Shown piece after piece: positions 48,192 to 57,139 of a stretch of DNA of 64,000 nt (the first letter of the stretch is position 1; each line of letters opens with the position of its first letter). The notes beneath the pieces were generated by a model. That model saw nothing but the letters and a program-made list of their open reading frames with translations, was not told the DNA's origin and did not search any database. Position numbers and translations under genes: made by a program. The DNA is taken from NCBI RefSeq assembly GCF_900069005.2, contig NZ_LN831275.1, positions 1-64,000 on the forward strand. The letters are read 5' to 3'. The stretch comes from Paenibacillus sp. GM2. Its GTDB lineage: Bacteria > Bacillota > Bacilli > Paenibacillales > Paenibacillaceae.

Positions 48192-49232
48192 CTAAATGGC
48201 ACGGCAGGAGTCCCTGATTACCAGTTCGGTAGTGCCGACATATTTCTTGAATCCCTTCGGATCTTGCTCGATCGCTTCGATAATATTGCTGATCAATGTA
48301 TGTACCATTTCCGTAAAATCCACATGGATGGACGTTAATGCCGGCTGAATTCGGGAGCTAAGCGCGTGATCATCGAAGCCGATCAGGGAGAGCTGATCCG
48401 GTACGGTCAGATTCGCTTCCTTCAGAGCCGCCAGCGCACCGAAGGCGACGCTATCGTTGCAGGCGAATATCGCCGTCGGCAGCTCTTGGACCTTTTTGAG
48501 CCATTGCCTGACCGAATTGTATCCGCCCTTCTCAGTGAAATCGGACGGGATAATCCAGCGCGGATCCACCTCGAGCCCATGCGAAGCCATCGCATTCTTG
48601 AAGCCTTCAAGCTTCTCTGGCCCGGAGCAGCGCTGAGGATCGCCAGTAATAAAGGCCACTTTGCGATGATTCAGAGCGGCCAGATAATCGACTCCCTGCT
48701 TCATGCCTTGCAAATTGCCAAAGTTGCAGACGACCCGATTGGACTCATAACGTCCTTCAATATTCTGATCTATAATGCCAACAATGTAACCTTCGGCGAT
48801 TAATTCTTCAATCAGTGGTTCATGATTGGCTGCGCCGACGAAAATTCCGCCGTCGATCCGCTGCTGGTAGAACGTCTCCTTTACTTTGCGAACGATGTCC
48901 TGGTCCTTGGTATTTCTGATAATATGCGTCAACACGTAATACCCCTTACTGGATGCGCTTTCAATGAGTCCGGTAATTAATGAGGTTGTTAACGAATCAT
49001 GAAACACCTCTTCAGGCGAGATCATAAACAGACCGATGGTTCGGGTCTTCATGCCGGACATGATTCGGGCCGAAAAATTAGGCGAGTACTTATACTGCTC
49101 GATCACCTGCATCACCTTATCCCGCGTTGCCTTTGGCACGTTCGGATAATTGTTGATTACCCGACTGACCGTGCTGCGGGATACACCGGCAATTTTAGCG
49201 ATTTCAATGCTATTGATATCCGACTTTTTCAA
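48192..49232 (-). CDS. LacI/GalR-family transcriptional repressor
   Basis: A 346-residue regulator with the LacI HTH in residues 8-55 (SIEIAKIAGVSRSTVSRVINNYPNVPKATRDKVMQVIEQYKYSPN, including the hinge), followed by a periplasmic-binding-like effector domain (TIGLFMISPEEVFHD, VAFITGDPQRCSGPEKLEGF, AIFACNDSVAFGALAALKEAN, LSLIGFDDHALSS). GGAGGGGC precedes the start. Three AACACGTGTT palindromes flank the gene and its target operon, the expected operator of this protein. It controls the sugar ABC locus. Confidence 0.92.
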   Translation of the reverse strand: MKKSDINSIEIAKIAGVSRSTVSRVINNYPNVPKATRDKVMQVIEQYKYSPNFSARIMSGMKTRTIGLFMISPEEVFHDSLTTSLITGLIESASSKGYYVLTHIIRNTKDQDIVRKVKETFYQQRIDGGIFVGAANHEPLIEELIAEGYIVGIIDQNIEGRYESNRVVCNFGNLQGMKQGVDYLAALNHRKVAFITGDPQRCSGPEKLEGFKNAMASHGLEVDPRWIIPSDFTEKGGYNSVRQWLKKVQELPTAIFACNDSVAFGALAALKEANLTVPDQLSLIGFDDHALSSRIQPALTSIHVDFTEMVHTLISNIIEAIEQDPKGFKKYVGTTELVIRDSCRAI

Positions 49233-49250
49233 AAAATGCCCCTCCTGCCT

Positions 49251-49260
49251 AACACGTGTT
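49251..49260. promoter_or_regulatory. LacI-family operator at the lacI start
   Basis: AACACGTGTT, 19 nt upstream of the lacI start codon; consistent with autoregulation. Confidence 0.7.
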
Positions 49261-49356
49261 CATATTGATCTATTCTTAATTCCCTGAATCAGCTGATAAT
49301 TTCCGATAATTAAACCCAAAACTCCTATAAAATGAGTAGATTTCTCTCCAAATTAA

Positions 49357-49370
49357 TAAACACGTGTTTA
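49357..49370. promoter_or_regulatory. LacI-family operator, extended palindrome
   Basis: TAAACACGTGTTTA, a perfect 14-bp palindrome about 125 nt upstream of lacI. With the copy at 49251 it could allow looping. Confidence 0.75.
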
Positions 49371-49429
49371 TGGTTACAATTTACATCAGCCCTATTTGAT
49401 TGTCAATCTATAAATTGGAATGGATACCC

Positions 49430-49505
49430 GAAAAATAAAAATCCCTCTCACGGAGTCTCTTGTTCGCTAATAAGCTCACTCAAGACCCTTGAAAGGGATC
49501 ATTTC
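49430..49505 (-). terminator. Terminator of the GntR-ABC operon
   Basis: On the minus strand GATCCCTTTC pairs with GAGAGGGAT over a long loop and is followed by TTTTATTTTT, about 40 nt after the permease stop at 49541. Confidence 0.6.
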
Positions 49506-49540
49506 TTTCTCTATAATGATCTATCCATGTATTGCTGAGG

Positions 49541-50302
49541 TTAAGCCTCCACCCTGCGGTTCAGCAGAAGAACCGTTGCATACAGCATCAGGGCGATAAA
49601 GACCGCTTCTAATAGGGTTTCTCCCCAATTAATGAGCATGATGTCATTTGGAAAGATCATCTCTCCGCCAACCATCAAATCCGTTTGAACACTGACGTTG
49701 AGAAATGGAATACCTCCGAAGTTCACTTGGAACAGCCTGGATATGATCCAACTGATTACATTCTGTATAATAACGAAGCTCAGAATCCCGATCCATACTC
49801 TACCACGCTGGAACATTAATGCGATCGCAATGGACAGGGCTATAGCCATGTAAGAGAAGAGATAGGCCCAGAACGCCTGGAATATAAATATCGCTGTCAC
49901 CCTCAAAAGCTCGGGAACTGCTTCCGCAGAAATTCCCTTAAGATCGGGAACCCCATAAATTAGACTGAAGATTCCTATATGAATACAGATGAGAATCCCT
50001 AGCCCAATCAGCACCAGCATTCCCAGAACCATCGGGGAGAGAACACTCCATATCGTACGGACAGGAAGCAGTCTGCGGCTGTATGACTTGGCATTGCTAA
50101 AAAAGGTTCTATATGTCATGATGACCGCCAGCATCGCGACGAAGATATACAGCATTATGCTGAGCCCAAAGGTGATTCCCTCTTCCCAGCCCCGGGTATA
50201 GCTGGCTATCGTTAATCCTGCTTCGGCAAGGATCAAAATAACGGCTGTACTTAACAGCATCGTTGAGTTCTTCTTCCAATCGTACTTGAGCAATCTCATC
50301 AT
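49541..50302 (-). CDS. ABC-2 type membrane protein
   Basis: A 253-residue protein with six hydrophobic segments (STAVILILAEAGLTIASY, LSIMLYIFVAMLAVIMTYRTFF, VLGMLVLIGLGILICIHIGIF, FIFQAFWAYLFSYMAIALSIAIALM, ILSFVIIQNVISWII, LLEAVFIALMLYATVLLL). Its start overlaps the ATPase stop by 4 nt. It forms an exporter with that ATPase under a GntR regulator, as in the Ytr systems of Bacillus that respond to cell-wall antibiotics; the substrate is not known. Confidence 0.82.
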   Translation of the reverse strand: MMRLLKYDWKKNSTMLLSTAVILILAEAGLTIASYTRGWEEGITFGLSIMLYIFVAMLAVIMTYRTFFSNAKSYSRRLLPVRTIWSVLSPMVLGMLVLIGLGILICIHIGIFSLIYGVPDLKGISAEAVPELLRVTAIFIFQAFWAYLFSYMAIALSIAIALMFQRGRVWIGILSFVIIQNVISWIISRLFQVNFGGIPFLNVSVQTDLMVGGEMIFPNDIMLINWGETLLEAVFIALMLYATVLLLNRRVEA

Positions 50303-50997
50303 TCGGCAAACACCTCCTTGAACATATCGTCCACGCTCTTGCCATGCTTGAGTCGCAGTTCCTCTACTTCCTCATGCAGCACAAGCTCCCCATTCTTGAT
50401 GAAGATCACCTCGTCAAAGATCCGTTCAATATCCTTAACCAGATGCGTCGATATGATCAAGCTGCTGTCTTCGCTATAGAACTCCACAATAGCGTCAAGA
50501 ATTTTCGTTCTGGCTACCGGGTCTACTCCGCCAATCGGTTCATCCAGCAAATAGAGCTTGGCATTTCTGGACAGGGCCAATGTTAATTGCAGCCGTTCAT
50601 TCATCCCTTTGGATAAAGAACTGATCCGGTCCTGCGGATTCAAATTCATAAAATCGAGCATTTGCAGCGCTTTTGCCATATCGAAGTCCGAATAAAAATC
50701 ACTATAGAACGTAATCGCGTCCCTGACCTTCATCCAGGATTCCGTCAAGGGACGGTCCGGCATAAAGGAGACGATTGATTTCGTATTCAGATCAAGCGGC
50801 TGGCCAGCTACCGTTACGCTTCCGGAGTATACCGGCAGCAGTCCGGCGGTTATCTTCATCAGCGTACTTTTGCCGCTTCCGTTCGTACCCAGCAGACCGA
50901 TAATTTTGCCGGGCCCGATGCTGAAGGATACATCGTTCAAAGCTTTTCTCGATCCATAAGATTTAGAGACGCTCTGAAATTGCAGCAGATTATCCAT
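50299..50997 (-). CDS. ABC transporter ATP-binding protein
   Basis: A 232-residue ATPase: Walker A GTNGSGKSTLMK, Q-loop VSFMPDRPLTESW, signature SSLSKGMNERLQLTLAL, Walker B LYLLDEPIGGVD, switch His IISTHLVKDI. It begins MDNL at 50997 after AGGAGAGAGG. A GTG at 51021 overlaps the end of gntR. It is in operon with the upstream GntR gene and the downstream ABC-2 protein. Confidence 0.9.
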   Translation of the reverse strand: MDNLLQFQSVSKSYGSRKALNDVSFSIGPGKIIGLLGTNGSGKSTLMKITAGLLPVYSGSVTVAGQPLDLNTKSIVSFMPDRPLTESWMKVRDAITFYSDFYSDFDMAKALQMLDFMNLNPQDRISSLSKGMNERLQLTLALSRNAKLYLLDEPIGGVDPVARTKILDAIVEFYSEDSSLIISTHLVKDIERIFDEVIFIKNGELVLHEEVEELRLKHGKSVDDMFKEVFAE

Positions 50998-51013
50998 ATC
51001 CTCTCTCCTCTCT

Positions 51014-51385
51014 CTATTCACTCTTTATTTCAACGGCTTCCGCTACAATACTTGCGATATCCTTATTGGAGAAGCCCAATTCCTGCATTCCGTTAATGAA
51101 ATTATCCAGCAGGTCCCCGGCCATTTCCTTCTTGATCGTCATAATCTTCGCTTCCTCGCTCGTCACATATCTTCCTAGCCCGCGTCTTGTCTCCACGACT
51201 TCCTCACGCTCCAGTTCCTGAAATGTTCGTTGTATCGTATTCGGATTGATTTGCAGCTCGGCCGCAAGCTCACGAACCGATGGGATCTTATCCCCGGCCT
51301 TCAACTTTCCAGTGACAATCTCTTTCTTGATAAAATTCATGATCTGCAAATAAATCGGTAGATTGTTATCAAATTCTATGCTCAC
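51014..51385 (-). CDS. GntR-family regulator (YtrA type)
   Basis: A 123-residue short GntR protein: IEFDNNLPIYLQIMNFIKKEIVTGKLKAGDKIPSVRELAAELQINPNTIQRTFQELEREEVVETRRGLGRYV is the winged-helix domain, followed by a 45-residue helical tail and no ligand-binding domain, as in YtrA. GTG 51385 has AAAGGAG about 10 nt upstream. It precedes an ABC ATPase/permease pair, which it probably represses until envelope stress occurs. Confidence 0.88.
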   Translation of the reverse strand: MSIEFDNNLPIYLQIMNFIKKEIVTGKLKAGDKIPSVRELAAELQINPNTIQRTFQELEREEVVETRRGLGRYVTSEEAKIMTIKKEMAGDLLDNFINGMQELGFSNKDIASIVAEAVEIKSE

Positions 51386-51431
51386 GATCCGTTGGCTCCT
51401 TTCATCCGTTATGTTCCCAGGCCATTGTGAC

Positions 51432-52181
51432 CTATGCAACATCCCGTTTTTTAAAGGTAACAAAGCTTACCATAAGAAACAATGCCATATATACCGCAAT
51501 AACGATTACGGAGAAGCTGATCGTCATCCCTGGCAGCGGTGAACCGCCGTCCACATATTTGGACAAATCGGTATTCGCAAAGATCAAGTACTTCGTAAAG
51601 GAATATTTCGCAAGCAGGCCAACAATCAGACTCTCCAGCATCATCAAGAACATAGTGAGCCCGACCGTTATTCCAGTAGAACGGGTGAGTACCCCCAACA
51701 TAAACGTTATTGTTGCATAAATCACGGTATAGACCAAGGTGTAGAGCGACGTCTGAGCGACATCATTCCAGCTTACGCTTGGCGTCCCCGCTCCGAAGGC
51801 AATCGTCCCTGTGATGAAGGAGATCACCAGCATTGTGAGCATTAGCGACAAAATATACACGACGATGCCGATATATTTGGAGAGTAAAATCTTGCCACGG
51901 CTCTGGGCACGGATCAGCAACAGCTTAATTGTTCCCTGACCATACTCTTTGGAGACAACCCCCGCCGTTCCCACCACGACCAGGAAGAGGAGCAGAGTGC
52001 CAAATCCGCTGGGCGACATAGCCATAAAGACGAAATCCCGTGCATTAAATACCTCGTCTCCCGACAATTTAGCCATAAAGTAGGCAGCGCCGATGACAAA
52101 AACGGCAATAGCCAAATAAGCAACGAAAAAGCTTCTTTTCTTAAACAATTTCAACCACTCATTAAAAACCAATTTATGCAC
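51432..52181 (-). CDS. ABC-2 type transporter permease
   Basis: A 249-residue membrane protein with the ABC-2 / bacitracin-type pattern: LVFNEWLKLFKKRSFFVAYLAIAVFVIGAAYFM, the GTAGVVSKEYGQGTIKLLLIRAQSRGKILLSKY segment, and four more helices (ILSLMLTMLVISFITGTIAF, IYATITFMLGVLTRSTGITVGLTMFLMML, ISFSVIVIAVYMALFLMVSFVTF). Overlaps the ATPase stop by 8 nt. Exporter with the next gene; substrate unknown. Confidence 0.85.
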   Translation of the reverse strand: MHKLVFNEWLKLFKKRSFFVAYLAIAVFVIGAAYFMAKLSGDEVFNARDFVFMAMSPSGFGTLLLFLVVVGTAGVVSKEYGQGTIKLLLIRAQSRGKILLSKYIGIVVYILSLMLTMLVISFITGTIAFGAGTPSVSWNDVAQTSLYTLVYTVIYATITFMLGVLTRSTGITVGLTMFLMMLESLIVGLLAKYSFTKYLIFANTDLSKYVDGGSPLPGMTISFSVIVIAVYMALFLMVSFVTFKKRDVA

Positions 52182-53154
52182 TTTGACTTCCTCCCGTCCA
52201 TTTCAAGAACTCGTCTTCCAGCGATTCCTTCATTTCCTCGATCCGGTACAATGCGACTCCTTCATTCCGCAAAACATCGATCACATTCGGGATATCTCTG
52301 TCGTGTACGGCAATCGTAACTTGATTCCGGTCGGTATCGATTCCAACCACACGCAGTTCCTCCATCTGTACGAGTCTTAACTTCGCCTGCTCCGCATCAT
52401 TGACACGCAGCATGACTTGAATTTGTTCCTCTTCCTTAACAGCTGACGAAGCGCCCAGCGTTCTGACGGTAACCAGCTTGCCTTCCTGAATGACGACAAC
52501 CCGGCTGCACATCAGTTCCATCTCCGATAACAGATGGCTGGAGACGAGTATGGCGATGCCTTCCTCACGGGCAATTTTTTTGAGGTAGTCGCGCATTTCC
52601 CTGATTCCCGCAGGGTCCAGGCCGTTCGTCGGCTCATCCAGAATCAGAATCGATGGATTATGCAGCAGTGCCTGGGCTATGCCGAGACGCTGGCGCATTC
52701 CAAGCGAATAAGCCTTCACCCTCTTCTTCATCGCATCCTGAAGACCAACCAGTCGCACCACCTCAGCGATCCTCTCTTCCGTAATGCCCTTGGCCATACG
52801 CTGATATTGCTTCAAATTATCGTAGCCTGTCATATATGGATAGAATTCCGGATTTTCAATAATACCGCCAACATGGGCAATCGCCTTGGCGAAATGTCGC
52901 TTCACGCTCTCCCCCTTAATCAGCACGTCACCTTCGCTCATACCGATTAATCCGACAATCATACGGATCGTGGTCGTCTTGCCCGCTCCATTTGGTCCAA
53001 GCAAGCCAACGATCTCTCCCTGATGTATATTAAATGACAGCCGATCGACTATTTTCTTATGTCCAATCTGCTTGGTCACTCCATTCACTTGAAGGACGAC
53101 CTGACCCTTTCCGTTCGCAGGGCCTGTTCCGACCTGGTTTACCGCTTTATTCAT
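52174..53154 (-). CDS. ABC transporter ATP-binding protein
   Basis: A 326-residue ATPase: Walker A GPNGAGKTTTIRM, Q-loop GGIIENPEFYPYMTGYDNL, signature AYSLGMRQRLGIAQALL, Walker B ILILDEPTNGLD, switch His VSSHLLSEMEL, plus a 90-residue C-terminal regulatory domain. This is the BcrA/bacitracin-exporter type. ATG 53154 follows AAGGAG. It heads an operon with the permease gene. A separate MerR gene is divergent 195 nt away. Confidence 0.9.
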   Translation of the reverse strand: MNKAVNQVGTGPANGKGQVVLQVNGVTKQIGHKKIVDRLSFNIHQGEIVGLLGPNGAGKTTTIRMIVGLIGMSEGDVLIKGESVKRHFAKAIAHVGGIIENPEFYPYMTGYDNLKQYQRMAKGITEERIAEVVRLVGLQDAMKKRVKAYSLGMRQRLGIAQALLHNPSILILDEPTNGLDPAGIREMRDYLKKIAREEGIAILVSSHLLSEMELMCSRVVVIQEGKLVTVRTLGASSAVKEEEQIQVMLRVNDAEQAKLRLVQMEELRVVGIDTDRNQVTIAVHDRDIPNVIDVLRNEGVALYRIEEMKESLEDEFLKWTGGSQSA

Positions 53155-53258
53155 TACGGCCACTCCTTATTTGTATTAGTGTTATAGTTGAATAGTACAC
53201 TAGTAAATAGATATTGTAAAGCCTATTTTTGAAATTTCGCAAAAACATAATAACGGTA

Positions 53259-53289
53259 TTGACTCTCCTCCAAGAGGATAGCTTATAGT
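53259..53289 (+). promoter_or_regulatory. MerR-type promoter with 19-bp spacer
   Basis: TTGACT (53259-53264), a 19-bp spacer, TATAGT (53284-53289). The spacer contains the dyad TCCTC-CAA-GAGGA (53266-53278), the expected MerR site. The long spacer is typical of promoters activated by MerR proteins, and the merR gene follows about 70 nt downstream. Confidence 0.7.
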
Positions 53290-53357
53290 TCCTTTTATAA
53301 GAAAGGGAGGAGGGAACAATGTTACTATGATTTATAGAACATGAAGAGGGGGAAATC

Positions 53358-54113
53358 ATGTATACCGTTCATGAAGTTGCAAAGTTGGCTCATACAACAG
53401 TAAAAACATTACACCATTATCATAGAATAGGACTTCTGATCCCGGAGCAAACAACGGAGGCCGGTTACCGTTTGTATGGATTAAAAGACCTGGAGCGACT
53501 ACAGCAAATTCTTTTTTACAAAGAACTGGATTTGCCACTCAAAGAAATTAAGCAATTGCTGGATTGTGAAATCGACAGGGAGAATACATTGATTCAACAA
53601 AAAAAGTTACTGGAGCAAAGGATCGAACGATTTAAAGGACTGATCAAGACGATCAATTCCTCTATCCAAAGCGCTAAAGAAGGGGTAGATGCAGATATGG
53701 AAAATATGTTTAAAGGGTTTGAAACCGAAGAAGAATGGAAGAAAGCCTTAAAAAATCAAGATGAGCATTTGCAGCAAGCGTATGGCTTTGACTTGTCGTA
53801 TCAAAAGGTTGACGTAGAATCCATGAATGATTCTGCTGTAGAAGCACAGTCGTTTAACGAAGATATGATCTGCTACTTGCGAGAAGGTTATCCCGCTAAT
53901 GATCCGGAAGTGTTTGAACGTGTCCAAGAGCATTTATCCTTTTTAGATAAAATGGGGCATCCCTCCACAGCGCAAGATTTTCTAAATCAAACCGAGTTTT
54001 TCATCGTTGATGATTTCCATAGAAATATGCTTGAACAATGGCAATTGGGTTACGCTTATTTTCTGAATAAGGTAGCCGCTAATTATTTGAGGAATGAAAG
54101 CGATGCAAAATAA
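53358..54113 (+). CDS. MerR-family regulator with TipAS domain
   Basis: A 251-residue activator: winged-helix MYTVHEVAKLAHTTVKTLHHYHRIGLLIPEQTTEAGYRLYGLKDLERLQQILFYKELDLPL (1-62), a dimerisation coiled coil (75-110: LLEQRIERFKGLIKTINSSIQ), and a C-terminal TipAS-type domain (120-245: FEVEEEW-like, AQSFNEDMICYLREGYPANDPEVFERVQEHLSF, FFIVDDFHRNMLEQWQLGYAYFL). TipA proteins bind thiopeptide or other large drugs. GAGGGGGAAATC precedes the start. It probably controls itself through the 19-bp-spacer promoter and perhaps the adjacent ABC exporter. Confidence 0.9.
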   Translation: MYTVHEVAKLAHTTVKTLHHYHRIGLLIPEQTTEAGYRLYGLKDLERLQQILFYKELDLPLKEIKQLLDCEIDRENTLIQQKKLLEQRIERFKGLIKTINSSIQSAKEGVDADMENMFKGFETEEEWKKALKNQDEHLQQAYGFDLSYQKVDVESMNDSAVEAQSFNEDMICYLREGYPANDPEVFERVQEHLSFLDKMGHPSTAQDFLNQTEFFIVDDFHRNMLEQWQLGYAYFLNKVAANYLRNESDAK

Positions 54114-54162
54114 CATTAACGAGGAATGCTTCAAAGCTATATACGGCAATGGTTATAGCAGT

Positions 54163-54190
54163 ACACCCCTCCACTTGTGTGGAGGGGTGT
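54163..54190. terminator. Terminator hairpin between merR and the dehydrogenase gene
   Basis: Perfect 12-bp stem ACACCCCTCCAC / GTGGAGGGGTGT around TTGT, lying between the convergent merR and alcohol dehydrogenase genes. No long T-run, but the position fits a bidirectional terminator. Confidence 0.75.
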
Positions 54191-54210
54191 CTAAGCTAAT
54201 GCCTATGAAC

Positions 54211-55269
54211 TTAAGGCTGCGGATAAATCATCACTTTGATACCCGTCTCTTTCTCTGTCCGGGCGACTTCCACTGCTTCCTGAATATCCTTCAGAGCATA
54301 CTTATGTGTAATAACCCGCTCCACATCAATGTCTGATCTGCCAAGAGCCTGAATAGCCGACGGATATGTATTGGCGTAGCGGAACAATCCATACACATCG
54401 ATCTCACCGTCGATAATCGTATTGATATCCACCGGGATCTCCTTAGCCGCAGGCATGCCAACCAGTACAACCCGGCCACCGCGATTCACGGTTGTCAGCG
54501 CATCGGAGATCGCCCGGCCATTCCCTGATGACTCCACAACCACGGTAACCCCCCGGCCTGAGGTTAAATGTGCAATCCGTTCCTTCAGATCCTCCTTCGC
54601 CGGATTGATCACCGCAGTGGCGCCCATTTCCAGCGCGAGGTTTTGACGAAACGGTACAATATCTGTCGCATAGATTTCAGTGACACCGTATATTTTAGCC
54701 GCCTGGATCGCGAGTAAGCCGATGGGGCCAAGCCCTGTAATCAGCAAACGGTCAGAAGGTTTTACCCCGCCCCGGATCATCGCGTGCATGCCTACCGAAA
54801 GCGGCTCCAGCAAAGCGCCTTGCTCGAAGCTCAGACCGTCCGGAAGGCGGAACAGAAAATCACTGCGCACCGCGACATATTCGGCCCACGCGCCGTCCAC
54901 CGGAGGAGTGGCCATGAATACCACATCCGGGCACAGATTGTAACGGCCTGACTTGCAGTATTCACAGCGTCCGCAGGCTACGCCAGGCTCTACCGCAACA
55001 CGGTCGCCGACAGATACATTCGTTACCCCCGCTCCCACCTGTACGACTTCCCCGGCCAGCTCATGGCCAAGAATAATCGGCTTTTCCACGACATAACGGC
55101 CAATTCTGCCATGCTCATAATAATGAACATCCGAGCCGCAGACACCGATACAATACACTTTAATAAGCGCCTCATCTTCCTTAATCCTAGGCACAGGTAC
55201 TTGTTTCAATGCCATATCCATCGGTTTATTCAAGACAGCTGCTTCCATTACTTCAGGTATCATAGACAT
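54211..55269 (-). CDS. Zinc-dependent polyol dehydrogenase (sorbitol/xylitol type)
   Basis: A 352-residue medium-chain dehydrogenase: catalytic-zinc ligands in GVCGSDVHYYEHGRIG and GHELAGEVVQVG, structural-zinc cysteines in EPGVACGRCEYCKSGRYNLC, cofactor fold LLITGLGPIGLLAIQAA with D in ATDIVP (NAD). The pattern matches L-iditol/sorbitol and xylitol dehydrogenases. AGGAG precedes ATG 55269. It lies 22 nt after a GH43 gene, consistent with pentose or polyol use in the same operon. Confidence 0.9.
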   Translation of the reverse strand: MSMIPEVMEAAVLNKPMDMALKQVPVPRIKEDEALIKVYCIGVCGSDVHYYEHGRIGRYVVEKPIILGHELAGEVVQVGAGVTNVSVGDRVAVEPGVACGRCEYCKSGRYNLCPDVVFMATPPVDGAWAEYVAVRSDFLFRLPDGLSFEQGALLEPLSVGMHAMIRGGVKPSDRLLITGLGPIGLLAIQAAKIYGVTEIYATDIVPFRQNLALEMGATAVINPAKEDLKERIAHLTSGRGVTVVVESSGNGRAISDALTTVNRGGRVVLVGMPAAKEIPVDINTIIDGEIDVYGLFRYANTYPSAIQALGRSDIDVERVITHKYALKDIQEAVEVARTEKETGIKVMIYPQP

Positions 55270-55291
55270 CGTTTTCGACTCTCCTCTGTCA

Positions 55292-56902
55292 TTAATATTC
55301 ATCCAGCTCACGGTACGTAAAATAATCAAAATCCGCATGCAGCCCGCGGCCGCTTAAATCTTGAACACACATGCCGAGAAATGCCCCGGTAAAACCTTGG
55401 TCAAGCGCAACGCCTTCTTTAATGAATTCTGCATTTTCGTCCGATAGCTTCGTTGCATCCAGTTCACCGCCGATGAGCTGCCATTCCTGCCCATCCCGGG
55501 AATAGAGGAACTGCAGCCTTTCCCTGCGGATCATTGCTTTTAAATAACAGCGTTCCCAGCCTTCAATTGACACTGGCGATTTCAACGGTTCATCATAGGA
55601 CCCCCGATCGCTGGACATAATCCCTACACATTTTCCAAGCTCCTCATCCCAGCTGATCCATAAATAATAATAATTCCTTGAATTATAGTAATAGATCAGT
55701 CCGGCCAACTGTTGATAGCTGTCCGGCGCAAATTCAACAACCGTCTCGGCTTCAACCAGGAATGACTGCTGGCGGCGGGCGATCAAGCTCTGTTGATGAT
55801 GGGAGGATAAGGATTCCCTCCCTCTTAGACGTAGAAATCCAGGGCGTTCACGGAGAGACGCCCAATCCTCAGCCAGCGGCTCGCGCAAGCTATTGAAATG
55901 AATGCTGATCTGATCACTATCAAAATGCTCTGTCTCCGGCTCAGGCTCAAAGGAATATTCCGGTATTGATGGGGCCGTTACCTTCACTTCAGGCTCATGA
56001 TCTCTCGAAGCCAGACTTAACCATCCCGCTTCGTTCCATATACATCTCTGAATTGCTGTCTCCCTGCCTAATGTGCAGTACAGTGACGGCCTCAAAGGAC
56101 GTCCGCACAGATGAACAAGATACATCTCTGCGGATGGCGTCTCCACCAGGCAGCCGTGTCCCGCGCGTTGCAGTTCTGCCTCAGGACGGTCTGCGGAGGT
56201 TAGCACAGGTCCCGCCGGATCAGCCTCATAGGGCCCGAGTAGCGAAGTCGAGCGTGCCATCGTAATGGCATGTCCATATCTCGTTCCCCCTTCCGCCGTC
56301 ATCAGGTAGTAATAGCCATTGGCTCTATAAATATGAGGCCCTTCGGTTAAACCAAGCGAGGTCCCCCTGAAGATGTTATGAATCGGACCAACAAGACTCT
56401 TCTCGGTTTGCGAGTATTGCTGAATAACGATGCCACCGAAATGATTTTTCCCTTTGCGATGGTCCCATACCATATTGACAATCCACTTGGTTCCGTCCTC
56501 TTCATGGAACATCGAAGGGTCGAAGCCGCTGCTGTTCAGATAGATCGGTTCACTCCATGGACCATGTATGTCACTCGCGGTAACCATATAATTATGCGTA
56601 TCCTTGAACGGTCCCATATGACTCTTCACATCGGTATAAATAAGATAATATGTCCCTTCATGGCAGCTGAGACAAGGCGCCCAGACGCCACCTGAGTCCG
56701 GATTTCCCGTCATATTTAATTGGCTTGTTCGAGTTAACGGATGACCGATCAGCTTCCAGTTCTGCAAATCCCGGGAATGATGAATCTGTACACCCGGGAA
56801 CCATTCAAACGTTGAGGTCGCAATGTAATAATCCTCGCCAACCCGGATGATCGACGGATCGGGGTTAAATCCTCTCAAGATCGGATTCACAATATAAGAC
56901 AC
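55292..56902 (-). CDS. xynB: Glycoside hydrolase family 43 beta-xylosidase
   Basis: A 536-residue intracellular enzyme. The five-bladed propeller holds the base Asp in GFNPDPSIIRVGEDYYIATSTFEWFPGVQIHHSRDLQNW, GVWAPCLSCHEGTYYLIYTD, pKa-modulating Asp in SSGFDPSMFHEEDG and the acid Glu in GLTEGPHIYRANGYYYLMTAEGGTRYGH. The C-terminal beta-sandwich (residues about 320-536) is diagnostic of xylosidases (GH43_11). It releases xylose from xylo-oligosaccharides. There is no signal peptide. In operon with the polyol dehydrogenase. Length typical (530-540). Confidence 0.93.
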   Translation of the reverse strand: MSYIVNPILRGFNPDPSIIRVGEDYYIATSTFEWFPGVQIHHSRDLQNWKLIGHPLTRTSQLNMTGNPDSGGVWAPCLSCHEGTYYLIYTDVKSHMGPFKDTHNYMVTASDIHGPWSEPIYLNSSGFDPSMFHEEDGTKWIVNMVWDHRKGKNHFGGIVIQQYSQTEKSLVGPIHNIFRGTSLGLTEGPHIYRANGYYYLMTAEGGTRYGHAITMARSTSLLGPYEADPAGPVLTSADRPEAELQRAGHGCLVETPSAEMYLVHLCGRPLRPSLYCTLGRETAIQRCIWNEAGWLSLASRDHEPEVKVTAPSIPEYSFEPEPETEHFDSDQISIHFNSLREPLAEDWASLRERPGFLRLRGRESLSSHHQQSLIARRQQSFLVEAETVVEFAPDSYQQLAGLIYYYNSRNYYYLWISWDEELGKCVGIMSSDRGSYDEPLKSPVSIEGWERCYLKAMIRRERLQFLYSRDGQEWQLIGGELDATKLSDENAEFIKEGVALDQGFTGAFLGMCVQDLSGRGLHADFDYFTYRELDEY

Positions 56903-57023
56903 CAGGCATTCCTCCTCTTGTGCTCTAATGTGGCTGCTGTTTTAAATTATAATAGCTTATTTATCCATTTCTCTGCCCTGCCCAATTCCCGCACCTATTT
57001 ACCCTTAAGACTCGTATGGACAT

Positions 57024-57066
57024 AGAAAAAGAGCAGGCCCAGGCATAAAATGCCGCAGACTGCTCA
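57024..57066 (-). terminator. Terminator of ilvA
   Basis: On the minus strand GAGCAG pairs with CTGCTC around an inner stem (GGCAT/ATGCC) and is followed by TTTTTC. Confidence 0.75.
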
Positions 57067-57139
57067 AGAATGCATAGCTGTTTTATTAATATATCGTTCA
57101 TCTACTCTTATCCGTAGAGTAAATTCCTATTCGTCCTGC

